Source of the DNA: Gammaproteobacteria bacterium
Lineage (GTDB): Bacteria > Pseudomonadota > Gammaproteobacteria > SURF-13
Direction: 5' to 3'
Assembly: GCA_016195665.1 (NCBI GenBank)
Contig: JACPZD010000035.1
Coordinates: forward strand, 43,267-107,266
Length of the DNA stretch: 64,000 bases
Both the position numbers and the translations under genes were made by a program. Below are positions 47,416 to 56,559 of the stretch, piece by piece. How positions within the stretch are numbered: position 1 is the first letter of the stretch; every line of letters begins with the position of its first letter. The notes under the pieces were generated by a model, which saw nothing but the letters and a program-made list of their open reading frames with translations, was not told where the DNA came from and did no database searches.

Positions 47416-49881
47416 ATGAAATTAAAAGAAATATGTCTACAACTGCTTGAAGCGGAATCCGAAACGGCGGTTCAAGCAATTATTGAGGAGGTTTCGGAAT
47501 TTAGGAAAGCTTCGAATTGGAAGCCTCTCGATGGCAGAGAAACCAATTTCAACATCACATCCAACCAGGCATCGGATGGCGGCAAAGCTCTGACCGAGTT
47601 GATGACCAACATGGTCGATGCGGTGCTGATGAAGCATGCTTACCTGAAGAAGATAGACCCGAAGGGGCCGGATGCACCCCGCACGATGTACGAAGCGGTC
47701 GATAAGTTAGTGAAGCCGCTACAAGGCGGCAAGCTCGTGAACCTTGATCCGAATGATCCTTGGTTGCGGGAGTTTGCCTCGAAAAATCTTGTTATCGGTG
47801 TTGCCGGTGCGAAGAACAAAAAAGAGGGTTTGCCTTGCTATACCTTCGTCGACAACGGCGAGGGGCAAAAGCCACAGGATTTCGTGAAGACATTTCTGTC
47901 GTTGAGCGAAGGCAACAAGCGAAGCATCCCCTTCGTACAGGGCAAGTACAACATGGGTTCTTCCGGCGTCCTCGGTTATTGCGGGCGACGCTGGTTTAAG
48001 CTGATAGTCTCGCGACGCTATGACGGCAAGACCCCGTGGGGCTGGACACTCATGCGTCGCCGACCTGGCGAAGGCATGCCGATAGCCGAGTATTTCGTCC
48101 TGCCGGACGGTTCGATTCCGTCATTTGAAGCCGATTTGTTGCATCCGTTCCATCGTGGCGATGGAAAACGCTATGACGGCGTGCATATCGCAACCGGCAC
48201 GATCATCAAGCTCTATGATTATCAAGTCGGCTCGAGGTTTTTGAGTTTTCGCGGTCCACGTGAGGCGCTTAACGAAAATCTCGTTGAAACAATCCTGCCG
48301 TTCCGCTTGCTGGACTTTCGGCAGAAGCCGGACCCAACGCGAGGCGGCGAACGTGCAGAGGGGATCGATCCTCGCCCTTTTTACGGGATGGAATTCCTGC
48401 TCTTGCGTTCGCATAAGGAGGGGAGCTCCTCGGAGGCTGACGATGACACCGACGACCACGAAATAGCCGCCGATGGCAGGCTCACAGTCGGGAAGATCGA
48501 AGACCCCGACTTGGGAGAGATTTCGATCAGCGCTATCGCGCTAAAGAGAAAACTGCCGAATTGGCTCAAACCGAGCAATACAAATAACCGCGTTTTTCAT
48601 GCCTTGAACGGCCAGGTGCAGTTCAAGCAGACACGCGGGTACCTGACCGATTGCGGCTTTCCGGCGCTGAAAGATCGCGTCGTTGTCATCGTTGATGCTA
48701 GTAATCTCAGCTTCTCGGCACACAACGATGTTTGGAAGGGAGATCGCGAGCATATTCGGAATACGATTGTCGGCGAGCGTTATCGCGAACTCGTAACCGC
48801 AACCATTAAAGAATCAATAGTACTCAAGGAATTGCAGATCAAGGTGGCCCGCGAAGAGATGGAGAGTGCCGCCAAGACCGAGCGTAACGACCTCTTCCAA
48901 AAGCTGGTTGATAAGGACCCGACATTGGCAAACTTGCTCACGGGTCAAGACCCGATCATTCGGTTGCCGGCCAGCGGAGGAACAAATGGCCATGACGAAG
49001 GCAAGGGTGAATTTGAAGGCAAATACAGTCCTACCTTTTTACGTCTTGAAGAAAAGGTTCGCGACCAGGGAATCGATTTACCGATCAACCGCACGCGTCC
49101 TATTGCCGCTCGGACGGATGCCGAGAACGGCTATCTCGGGCGTGCCGATAATCAGGGACAACTCGTCCTGCCGGATGAGATTACAACCCGATTCGCCCTC
49201 CGTACTCAACTCCACAATGGCCGTTTGACAGTTTACTTCGATCCGATTGAGGCAAAGCTAAAGGCGGGAGACACTTTTACATTCCATATCGGGTTGCATG
49301 ACCCGGCGATACCGTTACCCGTCGAGGATGAACTCACTATTCGCATTACGGATGAAGAGACCGCGCCAGTGAAGCCGAAAGTCAAGAAAATGCCGACAGA
49401 GCCCAAGGGCGGTAAGGGCGAAGATCACAAAGGCGACGGCGATATTGCCCCGACCCACGGCCTACCGAAACACAAGCTTCTTACCAAGGATGGCCGCAAA
49501 GTGGGTGATCAAGAGAGCGACGTATGGCCGGACGGATTCACGGACCAGGATGGCGGGACTGTTCATGACCTGGGGGACGGCCGGTCTATCTACTTTATTA
49601 ACTATGACAACGTCTATCATTTGAAGTACAAGATGCAGGCCCGAGGGGATATTGCCAAAGACGTGATGACGGAGAAGTACATTCTTGGAATGCGAATCCT
49701 TATGCTCGGCTATGAACACGCACTTCGCCTCGTCAGGGAAACGAACGGAAATGGCATAGCGGAGTTCTTTGATGAGTTTCGTCGCATGGCCGCTCGCGGG
49801 GCAGCATCCACCATTTTAGCCATCGCTGAGAACCTTCCGAAGATTGTTGACAGCTCTTCAGTAGCGCAAGAGGCAGAGTAG
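47416..49881 (+). CDS. Large GHKL (MORC/MutL-like) ATPase of the methyltransferase/Vsr island
   Basis: 821 residues, ribosome site AAGGAACC. N-terminal GHKL fold: N-box with E61, N65 and D68 (LTELMTNMVDAV), G1 box FVDNGEG (D146), lid KYNMGSSGVLGY. Beyond it a transducer-like part, then a Ser/Asp/Lys linker (APVKPKVKKMPTEPKGGKGE) and a helical C-terminal domain (YILGMRILMLGYEHALRLVR) that may interact with DNA or partners. No nuclease motif is seen. MutL- and MORC-like GHKL ATPases occur in predicted restriction-modification loci with C5 methyltransferases and Vsr, as here. ATP-driven DNA clamping or looping is the likely mode, possibly directing Vsr or another nuclease to unmethylated or invading DNA. 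Confidence 0.85.
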   Translation: MKLKEICLQLLEAESETAVQAIIEEVSEFRKASNWKPLDGRETNFNITSNQASDGGKALTELMTNMVDAVLMKHAYLKKIDPKGPDAPRTMYEAVDKLVKPLQGGKLVNLDPNDPWLREFASKNLVIGVAGAKNKKEGLPCYTFVDNGEGQKPQDFVKTFLSLSEGNKRSIPFVQGKYNMGSSGVLGYCGRRWFKLIVSRRYDGKTPWGWTLMRRRPGEGMPIAEYFVLPDGSIPSFEADLLHPFHRGDGKRYDGVHIATGTIIKLYDYQVGSRFLSFRGPREALNENLVETILPFRLLDFRQKPDPTRGGERAEGIDPRPFYGMEFLLLRSHKEGSSSEADDDTDDHEIAADGRLTVGKIEDPDLGEISISAIALKRKLPNWLKPSNTNNRVFHALNGQVQFKQTRGYLTDCGFPALKDRVVVIVDASNLSFSAHNDVWKGDREHIRNTIVGERYRELVTATIKESIVLKELQIKVAREEMESAAKTERNDLFQKLVDKDPTLANLLTGQDPIIRLPASGGTNGHDEGKGEFEGKYSPTFLRLEEKVRDQGIDLPINRTRPIAARTDAENGYLGRADNQGQLVLPDEITTRFALRTQLHNGRLTVYFDPIEAKLKAGDTFTFHIGLHDPAIPLPVEDELTIRITDEETAPVKPKVKKMPTEPKGGKGEDHKGDGDIAPTHGLPKHKLLTKDGRKVGDQESDVWPDGFTDQDGGTVHDLGDGRSIYFINYDNVYHLKYKMQARGDIAKDVMTEKYILGMRILMLGYEHALRLVRETNGNGIAEFFDEFRRMAARGAASTILAIAENLPKIVDSSSVAQEAE

Positions 49882-49924
49882 GACGTAGAGGGGCATAGGA
49901 GATCCTGAAATATAAGCGAGCGTA

Positions 49925-50010
49925 GCCTGGATGAAGCAGAGCGAAATCCAGGGAAAATGCTCAGCGATGTCAATGTTATTACCCCGGATTGTGTTTCACT
50001 CCATCCGAGC
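49925..50010. repeat. Inverted repeat downstream of the GHKL gene
   Basis: GCCTGGATGAAGCAGAGCG and CCAGGG at the left pair with CCCCGGATT and TTTCACTCCATCCGAGC at the right, a REP-like palindrome of the type often seen between genes. The rest of the 339-bp gap 49882-50220 shows no gene. Confidence 0.6.
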
Positions 50011-50220
50011 TGCACCTGCTATTTCACTGCTTCACTGCAAAAGTGATCACATGCAACAGTTTGGGTTTAGACTAACCGGTGATTTTGTCGAGCCGAACCG
50101 ACTGCTCAAATTGACAGGCGTTTGCGAAAGCGGCGGCGCGGGCAAGACGCTGTTCGCTGCCGACGGCGTGTCGGCGGATGGCAAAGTGGAATTGTGCAAA
50201 CCCTGAAAAATACGCAGGTG

Positions 50221-50763
50221 CTATGGGGTTTTTACTGTCTCCAGCTCGATCTCCGCTGTAGCATCCTTGTCGGCCAGCCAAATCTGTCCATCCTGAATCC
50301 TGCATTGCAACTGCATGCTGCGCTGCGCCAGCTTCGCCAAGGCAATGCTTGCGGCCACCGGCAGGTTTAGCACGGTCAGGTTTTTGAGCCGTTCGAGGTT
50401 GCTGCCGTTTTGATCCCACCAGATGTCGGCGCTACGGCCGCCATAGCTGTATATAAATACCTGTCTGGCGCGGCCGCAGGCTTTGCGAACACGTTTTTCG
50501 TCGGGCAGACCAACGTCTATCCAGATTTCGATGTTGCCGGTTAAATCCTTTTGCCAGAGATCGGGCTCGTCGTCGGCACTCAGCCCTTTACCAAACGCCA
50601 ATGCTTCATGGGCGTGCAGCGCAAAGGCCAATAGTCGCACCATCATGCGCTCGTCGGTTTCCGATGAGTGGCGGGCGAGAGTGAGCGCACGATCGTGGTA
50701 GTAATGACGGTCCATGTCGGCGATTTGCAGCTCGGCTTTGAAGATCGTTGCTTTAAGGGCCAT
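50221..50763 (-). CDS. yaeQ: YaeQ family protein
   Basis: 180 residues from the ATG at 50763 (MALKATIFKAELQIADMDRH). The PD-(D/E)xK-like fold shows DEPDLWQKDLTGNIEIWIDV near 67-86 and EKRVRKACGRARQVFIYSYG. In E. coli YaeQ can compensate for loss of RfaH; the biochemical activity is unknown. Divergent from ybiT with a 246-bp gap containing a possible -10 near 50908 (GATAATATAC). Confidence 0.9.
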   Translation of the reverse strand: MALKATIFKAELQIADMDRHYYHDRALTLARHSSETDERMMVRLLAFALHAHEALAFGKGLSADDEPDLWQKDLTGNIEIWIDVGLPDEKRVRKACGRARQVFIYSYGGRSADIWWDQNGSNLERLKNLTVLNLPVAASIALAKLAQRSMQLQCRIQDGQIWLADKDATAEIELETVKTP

Positions 50764-51009
50764 AGGGTCGCTGTTATTGTGGCGGTGCACTACGTGGAGG
50801 CTTGAAGAATACCCGATTTGCAGCCTTGAGTTCCATATTCAATCCATGCCCAACCGGCATGGCCTGACAGCCTCATGCGGGTCGCGGTGCGGCGGTAATT
50901 GTGAGATAATATACATATTCCTGAGCCTGGCGGTTACACGCAGGCAGATACGCAGCCCTTCACGCTTTAGCAAAGCTCTTTTGTTAACTTTATTTTCTGG
51001 AACACTATC

Positions 51010-52635
51010 TTGATTTCTACAGCCAACATCACCATGCAGTTCGGGGCCAAGCCCCTGTTCGAAAACATCTCGGTCAAATTCGGTGGCGGTAACCGCTACG
51101 GCCTGATCGGCGCCAACGGTTGCGGCAAGTCCACGCTGATGAAAATACTGGGCGGTGACTTGGCGCCCTCGTCGGGGAACGTCTCCGTGGACTCCAACGA
51201 GCGCCTCGGCAAGCTGCGCCAGGATCAGTTCGCCTTCGAGGATTACACGGTGCTGGATACCGTCATCATGGGCCACGCCGAACTGTGGCGCGTGAAGCAG
51301 GAGCGCGATCGCATCTACTCGCTCTCGGAAATGAGCGAGGAAGACGGCATGCAGGTGGCCGAACTGGAAGCCACTTTCGCCGAGCTGGACGGTTATACCG
51401 CCGAGGCGCGCGCCGGTGAATTGCTGATGGGCGTCGGCATTCCAGTGGAGCAGCATAACGGTTTGATGAGCGCGGTGGCGCCGGGCTGGAAGCTGCGTGT
51501 GTTGCTGGCGCAGGCCTTGTTCGCCGATCCTGAGATCCTGCTGCTGGACGAGCCCACCAACAACCTCGATATCAGTACCATTCGCTGGCTGGAAGGGGTG
51601 CTCGACGAACGCGGCAGCACGATGATCATCATCTCCCACGACCGTCACTTTTTGAACCGTGTCTGCACGCATATGGCGGATCTGGACTATGGCGAGCTGC
51701 GCATCTATCCGGGCAACTACGACGAATACATGACCGCCGCAACACTGGTCCGCGAGCAGTTGTTTGCCGACAACGCCAAGAAAAAGGCTCAGATCGCGGA
51801 GTTGCAGACCTTCGTCAGCCGCTTCTCCGCCAACGCCTCCAAGGCCAAGCAAGCGACCTCGCGCGCCAAGCAGATTGACAAGATCAAGCTGGAAGACGTC
51901 AAGCCGTCAAGCCGGGTCAGCCCTTTTATCCGTTTCGAGCAGGAGAAAAAGCTCTATCGTTTGGCCTTGGAAGTGAAGCGACTGAGTAAAGGCTATGATG
52001 AAACTCCGCTGTTTCGCAACCTTAACCTGATGGTCGAGGCGGGCGAGCGCGTCGCCGTGATCGGCCCCAACGGTATCGGCAAGACCACCCTGCTGCGCAC
52101 CCTGGTTCGTGACCTGAAGCCGGATAGCGGCATGGTCAAGTGGTCTGAAAATGTCAGTATCGGTTACTTTGCCCAGGACCACGCCGCCGACTTCGCCACC
52201 GACATGAACCTGTTAGATTGGATGACCCAATGGAAGAAAGAACGTGACGATGAGCAGATGATACGCGCCACCTTGGGGCGGTTGTTGTTTTCTCAGGACG
52301 ATATCAATAAATCAGTAAAGATAATCTCCGGTGGCGAGCAAGGGCGCATGTTGTTCGGAAAACTGATGCTGCAGCAGCCCAATGTCCTGGTCATGGACGA
52401 GCCCACCAATCACCTGGACATGGAGTCCATCGAGGCGCTTAACACGGCGCTGGATAACTATCCCGGCACCTTGATCTTCGTCAGCCACGACCGCGAATTC
52501 GTTTCGTCACTGGCGACACGCATTATCGAGTTGACGCCGCAGGGTGTGGTCAATTTCAGCGGCAACTATGACGATTATCTGCACAGCCAGGGCGTGGAAC
52601 TGGAAAAAACGCAGTTGGCGGCGCGCGCGAGCTAA
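51010..52635 (+). CDS. ybiT: ABC-F ATPase, YbiT type
   Basis: 541 residues; start TTG at 51010, as the conserved protein begins exactly there ([20 protein letters not shown]). Two ABC cassettes: Walker [10 protein letters not shown] and GPNGIGKTT; first-cassette switch [10 protein letters not shown], second [13 protein letters not shown]. The interdomain region (about 250-310, [20 protein letters not shown]) is the P-site tRNA-interaction motif of ABC-F ribosome factors. Cytoplasmic; acts on stalled ribosomes. The weak TTG start may keep expression low. Confidence 0.93.
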   Translation: MISTANITMQFGAKPLFENISVKFGGGNRYGLIGANGCGKSTLMKILGGDLAPSSGNVSVDSNERLGKLRQDQFAFEDYTVLDTVIMGHAELWRVKQERDRIYSLSEMSEEDGMQVAELEATFAELDGYTAEARAGELLMGVGIPVEQHNGLMSAVAPGWKLRVLLAQALFADPEILLLDEPTNNLDISTIRWLEGVLDERGSTMIIISHDRHFLNRVCTHMADLDYGELRIYPGNYDEYMTAATLVREQLFADNAKKKAQIAELQTFVSRFSANASKAKQATSRAKQIDKIKLEDVKPSSRVSPFIRFEQEKKLYRLALEVKRLSKGYDETPLFRNLNLMVEAGERVAVIGPNGIGKTTLLRTLVRDLKPDSGMVKWSENVSIGYFAQDHAADFATDMNLLDWMTQWKKERDDEQMIRATLGRLLFSQDDINKSVKIISGGEQGRMLFGKLMLQQPNVLVMDEPTNHLDMESIEALNTALDNYPGTLIFVSHDREFVSSLATRIIELTPQGVVNFSGNYDDYLHSQGVELEKTQLAARAS

Positions 52636-52697
52636 CAGGGAGCGTTGAAGGGCGAGCAAAATTTGTCAAACCCGTTCTTGACAACCGGAGTAGTGAC

Positions 52698-53408
52698 ATG
52701 ACCCCCGATCATGAATTTACCTGCCCCGTATGTCAGCAGCGTAAGCCGCTGAACGAGGCCATCCACGGCGAACTCGTGTATGCCCCGGTGGCGGAGTTGA
52801 TACACAGAAAGCATCCGGATTGGAGCCAGCGCGATCTCATCTGCCTGGATTGCCTCAATCACTTCAGGACGGAATATGTCGAGGATGTGCTCGAACTCCA
52901 AAAGGGGGAGCTCTCAAACCTTGAGTCGGAAGTCGTGCAAAGTCTGCGCGAGCATGAACTTCTCGCCAAAAACATCAATATCCAGTTTGACGAGCGACTC
53001 ACACTGGGTGAGCGGGTCGCCGACCGGGTCGCAACGTTCGGGGGGAGCTGGCGTTTTATTATTTTGTTTGGCGTTATCATTGTAGCGTGGCTAGCCGTCA
53101 ATACTGCTGCGTTGTTGCGGCAGCCGTTCGACCCCTATCCTTACATCCTGCTCAACCTGGTACTCTCGTGTCTTGCCGCCCTGCAGGCGCCCGTCATTAT
53201 GATGAGTCAAAACCGGCAGGAGTCGAAGGACCGGTTGCGATCCGAACACGATTATCAGGTGAACCTAAAGGCGGAACTGGAAATACGCCATCTCAACGGT
53301 AAGATTGATCTCCTGCTTACGCGACAGTGGCAGCGGCTGCTTGAGATACAGCGCATCCAGATCGAACTGATGGAAGACCTGGCGAATAAGGCGCGAGCAG
53401 ATAAGTGA
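52698..53408 (+). CDS. DUF1003 membrane protein
   Basis: 236 residues. N-terminal cysteine pairs C-x2-C (FTCPVCQQRK) and C-x2-C (LICLDCLNH) suggest a small zinc-binding knuckle; two membrane helices follow (WRFIILFGVIIVAWLAVNTA and LNLVLSCLAALQAPVIMMS) and a helical cytoplasmic tail. DUF1003 proteins are inner-membrane proteins of unknown function. Likely cotranscribed with ybiT (62-bp gap). Confidence 0.85.
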   Translation: MTPDHEFTCPVCQQRKPLNEAIHGELVYAPVAELIHRKHPDWSQRDLICLDCLNHFRTEYVEDVLELQKGELSNLESEVVQSLREHELLAKNINIQFDERLTLGERVADRVATFGGSWRFIILFGVIIVAWLAVNTAALLRQPFDPYPYILLNLVLSCLAALQAPVIMMSQNRQESKDRLRSEHDYQVNLKAELEIRHLNGKIDLLLTRQWQRLLEIQRIQIELMEDLANKARADK

Positions 53409-53421
53409 CCGCAATCGTCAT

Positions 53422-54417
53422 CTAACGTAGACTCGGCGTCCGCTCTTGCAGGCCTAGCACTGAGGAGAGGGACTGCATCGTGCTCACGCCTAGCCGGTCT
53501 ATCAAACGATCCAGATAGCGGCCGCGCACGGTGAAGTCCACAATATTCTCGGCTTTGATAATTTCGCGGGCCACAGAACTGCTGCTGCCCAAGCCGTCCA
53601 CCAGACCAAGATTCACGCCCTGCTCTCCGGTCCATATAAAACCATTGTAGAGATCTGCACCCTCCTTGAGGCGATCGCCGCGACCCTTTTTGACGGTCTC
53701 AATAAACTGCTTGTGTACATCGCCCAGCAGGTTCTTCATATGCTTGACTTCATCTTCGTTAACCGGCGAAAACGGATCGAGAAAGCCTTTGTGCTCCCCC
53801 GCCGTCAGCAAGCGCCGCTCGACGCCGAGCTTCTCCATTGTTCCGACAAAACCGAAACCGTCGGAGAGCACCCCGATAGAACCCACCAGGCTGGCCTTGT
53901 CGGCGTAAATCTTGTCCGCCGCCGCGGCGACATAATAGCCACCCGAGGCGCAGATGTCGGTAATCACGGCGTATAAAGGGATGTTCGGATACTTGGCGCG
54001 CAGGCGTCGGATCTCGTCGTTGACATAGCCGGCCTGCACCGGGCTGCCGCCCGGGCTGTTGATGCGCAGAATCACCCCGGCGGTATTTTTGTCCTTAAAG
54101 GCCGCGCGTAGCCCTGCGTTGATGGTGTCGGCGTTGGCCTCCGCGTTATCGGCAATGACGCCTTGCACGTCCACCAAGGCGGTGTGCTTGCCCACCGTTA
54201 TGCCCGTTTCCTTAGGCAGGTAGATCAATAGCAAGGCGAACAGGTAAATGAACGCCAGCGACTTGAAAAAGATGCCCCAGCGGCGCGCGCGCCGTTGTTC
54301 GTTGTAGGCCGCAAAGACCAGGCGTTGAACGAGACTACGCTCCCAGGCTTCCTTCGATGGTTCTGAAGCCGGGGGCGGTACGGGACGATTTTCCGGTTCG
54401 TTGTCGGACATAGTCAT
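53422..54417 (-). CDS. sppA: Signal peptide peptidase SppA-like, S49 family
   Basis: 331 residues, the short form. One N-terminal helix (WGIFFKSLAFIYLFALLLIY), serine nucleophile in DICASGGYYVAAAADKI and Lys in YADKASLVGSIGVLSDG, the Ser-Lys dyad. It cuts remnant signal peptides in the membrane. Downstream of it sits a CCGCAGAGGACGC repeat; the HAD phosphatase gene follows upstream. The enterobacterial double-domain SppA is ruled out by length. Confidence 0.92.
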   Translation of the reverse strand: MTMSDNEPENRPVPPPASEPSKEAWERSLVQRLVFAAYNEQRRARRWGIFFKSLAFIYLFALLLIYLPKETGITVGKHTALVDVQGVIADNAEANADTINAGLRAAFKDKNTAGVILRINSPGGSPVQAGYVNDEIRRLRAKYPNIPLYAVITDICASGGYYVAAAADKIYADKASLVGSIGVLSDGFGFVGTMEKLGVERRLLTAGEHKGFLDPFSPVNEDEVKHMKNLLGDVHKQFIETVKKGRGDRLKEGADLYNGFIWTGEQGVNLGLVDGLGSSSSVAREIIKAENIVDFTVRGRYLDRLIDRLGVSTMQSLSSVLGLQERTPSLR

Positions 54418-54440
54418 TCCTATCTATCAAGTTGAAAAAA

Positions 54441-54512
54441 GCTTCACCGCAGAGGACGCAGAGGAGAAACAAGCTATTTTTATGTATCCCTCCGCGTCCT
54501 CTGCGGTGAAGC
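54441..54512. repeat. Palindromic repeat, CCGCAGAGGACGC family, copy 4
   Basis: GCTTCACCGCAGAGGACGCA against GCGTCCTCTGCGGTGAAGC, the longest outer pair of the four copies. Between the HAD-phosphatase and SppA genes, upstream of sppA. Confidence 0.75.
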
Positions 54513-54519
54513 ACTTTTT

Positions 54520-55182
54520 TTAATCAGATATCTGACGTTCTGCCAGCCAGACAGGCAGATCGCTGATCCGATCCAGACAGTCGAGCGGCCCGTGTCCCAG
54601 CAGCCGCTCGCGGCTGTGCACGCCGTAGCTCACCGCGAGCGCGGCGGCGCCCGCCTGTTTGGCCATCTGCATATCATACTCGGTATCGCCGACCATGAGA
54701 GTTCGACCGGGCTCCACCCCCAGCTCCTCCATGATCTCCAGCAACATCTGCGGATGGGGTTTGGAGATCGTCTCATCGGCGCAGCGCGAGGCGTGAAATA
54801 AGCTTGTGCACCCGGTCTGTTCCAGCACATGGTTGAGGCCTTGCCGGCCCTTGCCCGTGGCCACGGCCAACAGATAGCCTTGCCCGCGCAGCGCGGTCAA
54901 GGTTTCGGCAACGCCTGGAAACAGATCCGAGGTAATCTCGGAGCTCCCTAAAAAATGGTGGCGGTACGCCGCGGCCAGGCGCGCGTGCTGATCTTCGCGG
55001 ACATCCGGGAACAGTGCATAAAAGGCCTCGCGCAGACCGAGGCCGATAATATTCCGGGCCCTGGCTTCATCGAGAGCGGGCAGCCCGGCATCGAGTGCGG
55101 CTGCCTGCAGACATCCGACGATACGGGCCTCGGAGTCCATCAGGGTTCCGTCCCAATCAAACACCAGTAAAGGAAAGCGCAT
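54520..55182 (-). CDS. HAD-IA phosphatase, phosphoglycolate phosphatase-like
   Basis: 220 residues from ATG 55182 (MRFPLLVFDWDGTLMDSEAR); the ATG at 55203 lies inside rluC. Motif I DWDGTLMDS, motif II VATGKGRQG, motif III KPHPQMLLE, motif IV GDTEYDMQMA. Cap type C1. Candidate substrates are phosphoglycolate, as in Gph, or another small sugar phosphate; a related family is the nucleotidase/beta-PGM group. Starts almost at the rluC stop (1-bp gap), so cotranscribed with rluC. Confidence 0.88.
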   Translation of the reverse strand: MRFPLLVFDWDGTLMDSEARIVGCLQAAALDAGLPALDEARARNIIGLGLREAFYALFPDVREDQHARLAAAYRHHFLGSSEITSDLFPGVAETLTALRGQGYLLAVATGKGRQGLNHVLEQTGCTSLFHASRCADETISKPHPQMLLEIMEELGVEPGRTLMVGDTEYDMQMAKQAGAAALAVSYGVHSRERLLGHGPLDCLDRISDLPVWLAERQISD

Positions 55183-55183
55183 A

Positions 55184-56149
55184 TTACTGAGTACGACCTT
55201 CATCCAATCGCTTTAGCAGCGCCTGCAAATCCTCGCCTAACGGCGCGGTCACATGCACCTTGCGGCCGTTGGAGAGTTGACACGCCACGCTGCGGGCATG
55301 CAGAAACATGCGCTTGAGACCGAGGCCTTTCATGTGGCGGTCAAAGTCGGGGTCGCCGTACTTGGAATCACCCGCGATGGGATGCCCGGCGTGCGCGGCG
55401 TGCACGCGGATCTGATGGGTGCGCCCTTGCATCAGTTGGATCTGCATCAGGCTACACTCTGCATAGAGGGTCACGGGTTCAAACAGGCTCTGGGCCTCCT
55501 TGCCTTCCTCGCTGACCTTGACCCGCCGCTCGCCGGACTCGATCAGGTTTTTGCGCAGCGCCGCATCTATGATGCGGCCCTTGCCGCGCCAGCGGCCCTT
55601 GACCAGGGCGAGATAGTGTTTGGTTACCCCGCCCCCGCGCAGCAGCATGTGCAGATTGAGCAGGGTTTCGCGCTGTTTGGCGATCATGAGGCAGCCCGAG
55701 GTATCCCTGTCGAGGCGGTGCACCAGTTCCAGAAACGGGGCCTCGGGGCGCAGTATGCGCAAGGCCTCGATCACGCCGTGACTCACCCCGCTGCCGCCGT
55801 GTACGGCTATCCCCGCAGGTTTGTTCAGAATCAGCAGTTCGTCATCCTCATACAGCACGCTCGATTGAATCCGCTCCAGAAACTGACCGCCCGGTTGGGA
55901 CGTACCTCCCTCCTCGCTCAGGCGCAAAGGGGGGATGCGGACGGTATCGCCGGCCTGCAGCCGGTAACCGGCCTTGATGCGGCCCTTGTTGACCCGTACC
56001 TCTCCGCTGCGCACAATCCGGTAGACCAGGCTGCGCGGCACGCCCTTGAGGCGAGAAACCAGATAATTATCAATACGTTGCCCAGCCTGCATGGCGCTGA
56101 TCTCAACGAACTGGGCAGGGGTGGGCTCTTTTTTGCATGGCTCACGCAT
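55184..56149 (-). CDS. rluC: 23S rRNA pseudouridine synthase RluC
   Basis: 321 residues. S4 RNA-binding domain (about 20-75: GQRIDNYLVSRLKGVPRSLV), then the RluA-type catalytic domain with HRLDRDTSGCLMIAK (Asp) and the LMQGRTHQIRVHAAHAGHPI motif. Modifies 23S rRNA at three uridines in E. coli. Divergent from rne with a 410-bp gap, as in enterics. Confidence 0.93.
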   Translation of the reverse strand: MREPCKKEPTPAQFVEISAMQAGQRIDNYLVSRLKGVPRSLVYRIVRSGEVRVNKGRIKAGYRLQAGDTVRIPPLRLSEEGGTSQPGGQFLERIQSSVLYEDDELLILNKPAGIAVHGGSGVSHGVIEALRILRPEAPFLELVHRLDRDTSGCLMIAKQRETLLNLHMLLRGGGVTKHYLALVKGRWRGKGRIIDAALRKNLIESGERRVKVSEEGKEAQSLFEPVTLYAECSLMQIQLMQGRTHQIRVHAAHAGHPIAGDSKYGDPDFDRHMKGLGLKRMFLHARSVACQLSNGRKVHVTAPLGEDLQALLKRLDEGRTQ

Positions 56150-56559
56150 TTTTGAGATACTATATGAACAGAACTAAACAGTTAGGTTTGGTTTTGGGCC
56201 CTACGCCAGACGCGGATGCAAGGTTAGATACCTTCCTACAGCGCGGCGACAGGCGACACGGACTAACGTACTCTCTGCCTGCCAAGAATCGCCCGACCGA
56301 CTGGTCAGCGCGATGCGGCGGTGTAACCCTACCGCGCCTTGCTATAGATGGGGATACGATAAAGGGTTTTACTTCGCTCACCCCGTAAAGAGCGACCATA
56401 ACGAATGCGTTCCCATGTCTAATGGGACAGCCGACCAGGTGTGGTGCAATACCAACAGACCTCCCATGCGACTCGCATCGTGAGGCATTGTACACCTTAA
56501 TCGGCAGTCCGACGACCCGGCACCCCACGGATGCGGTCGAGCGCTGAAGGATTACCACA
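56150..56559 (+). promoter_or_regulatory. Long rne leader between rluC and rne
   Basis: A possible promoter TTGCAT (56133-56138), 17 bp, GATACT (56156-56161) would give an rne transcript with an untranslated leader of about 390 nt. It holds several paired segments (for example GGCGGTGTAACCCTACCGC). E. coli rne has a leader of similar length whose hairpins allow RNase E autoregulation; sequence similarity is not clear here. No gene lies in this gap. Confidence 0.45.

Noticed and set aside
50839..51852. 337-codon frame opposite ybiT
   Set aside because: Antisense of a conserved ABC-F gene; no own features.
56137..56388. 83-codon frame in the rne leader
   Set aside because: Overlaps the rluC start, has no domain, and the gap is better explained as an untranslated leader.
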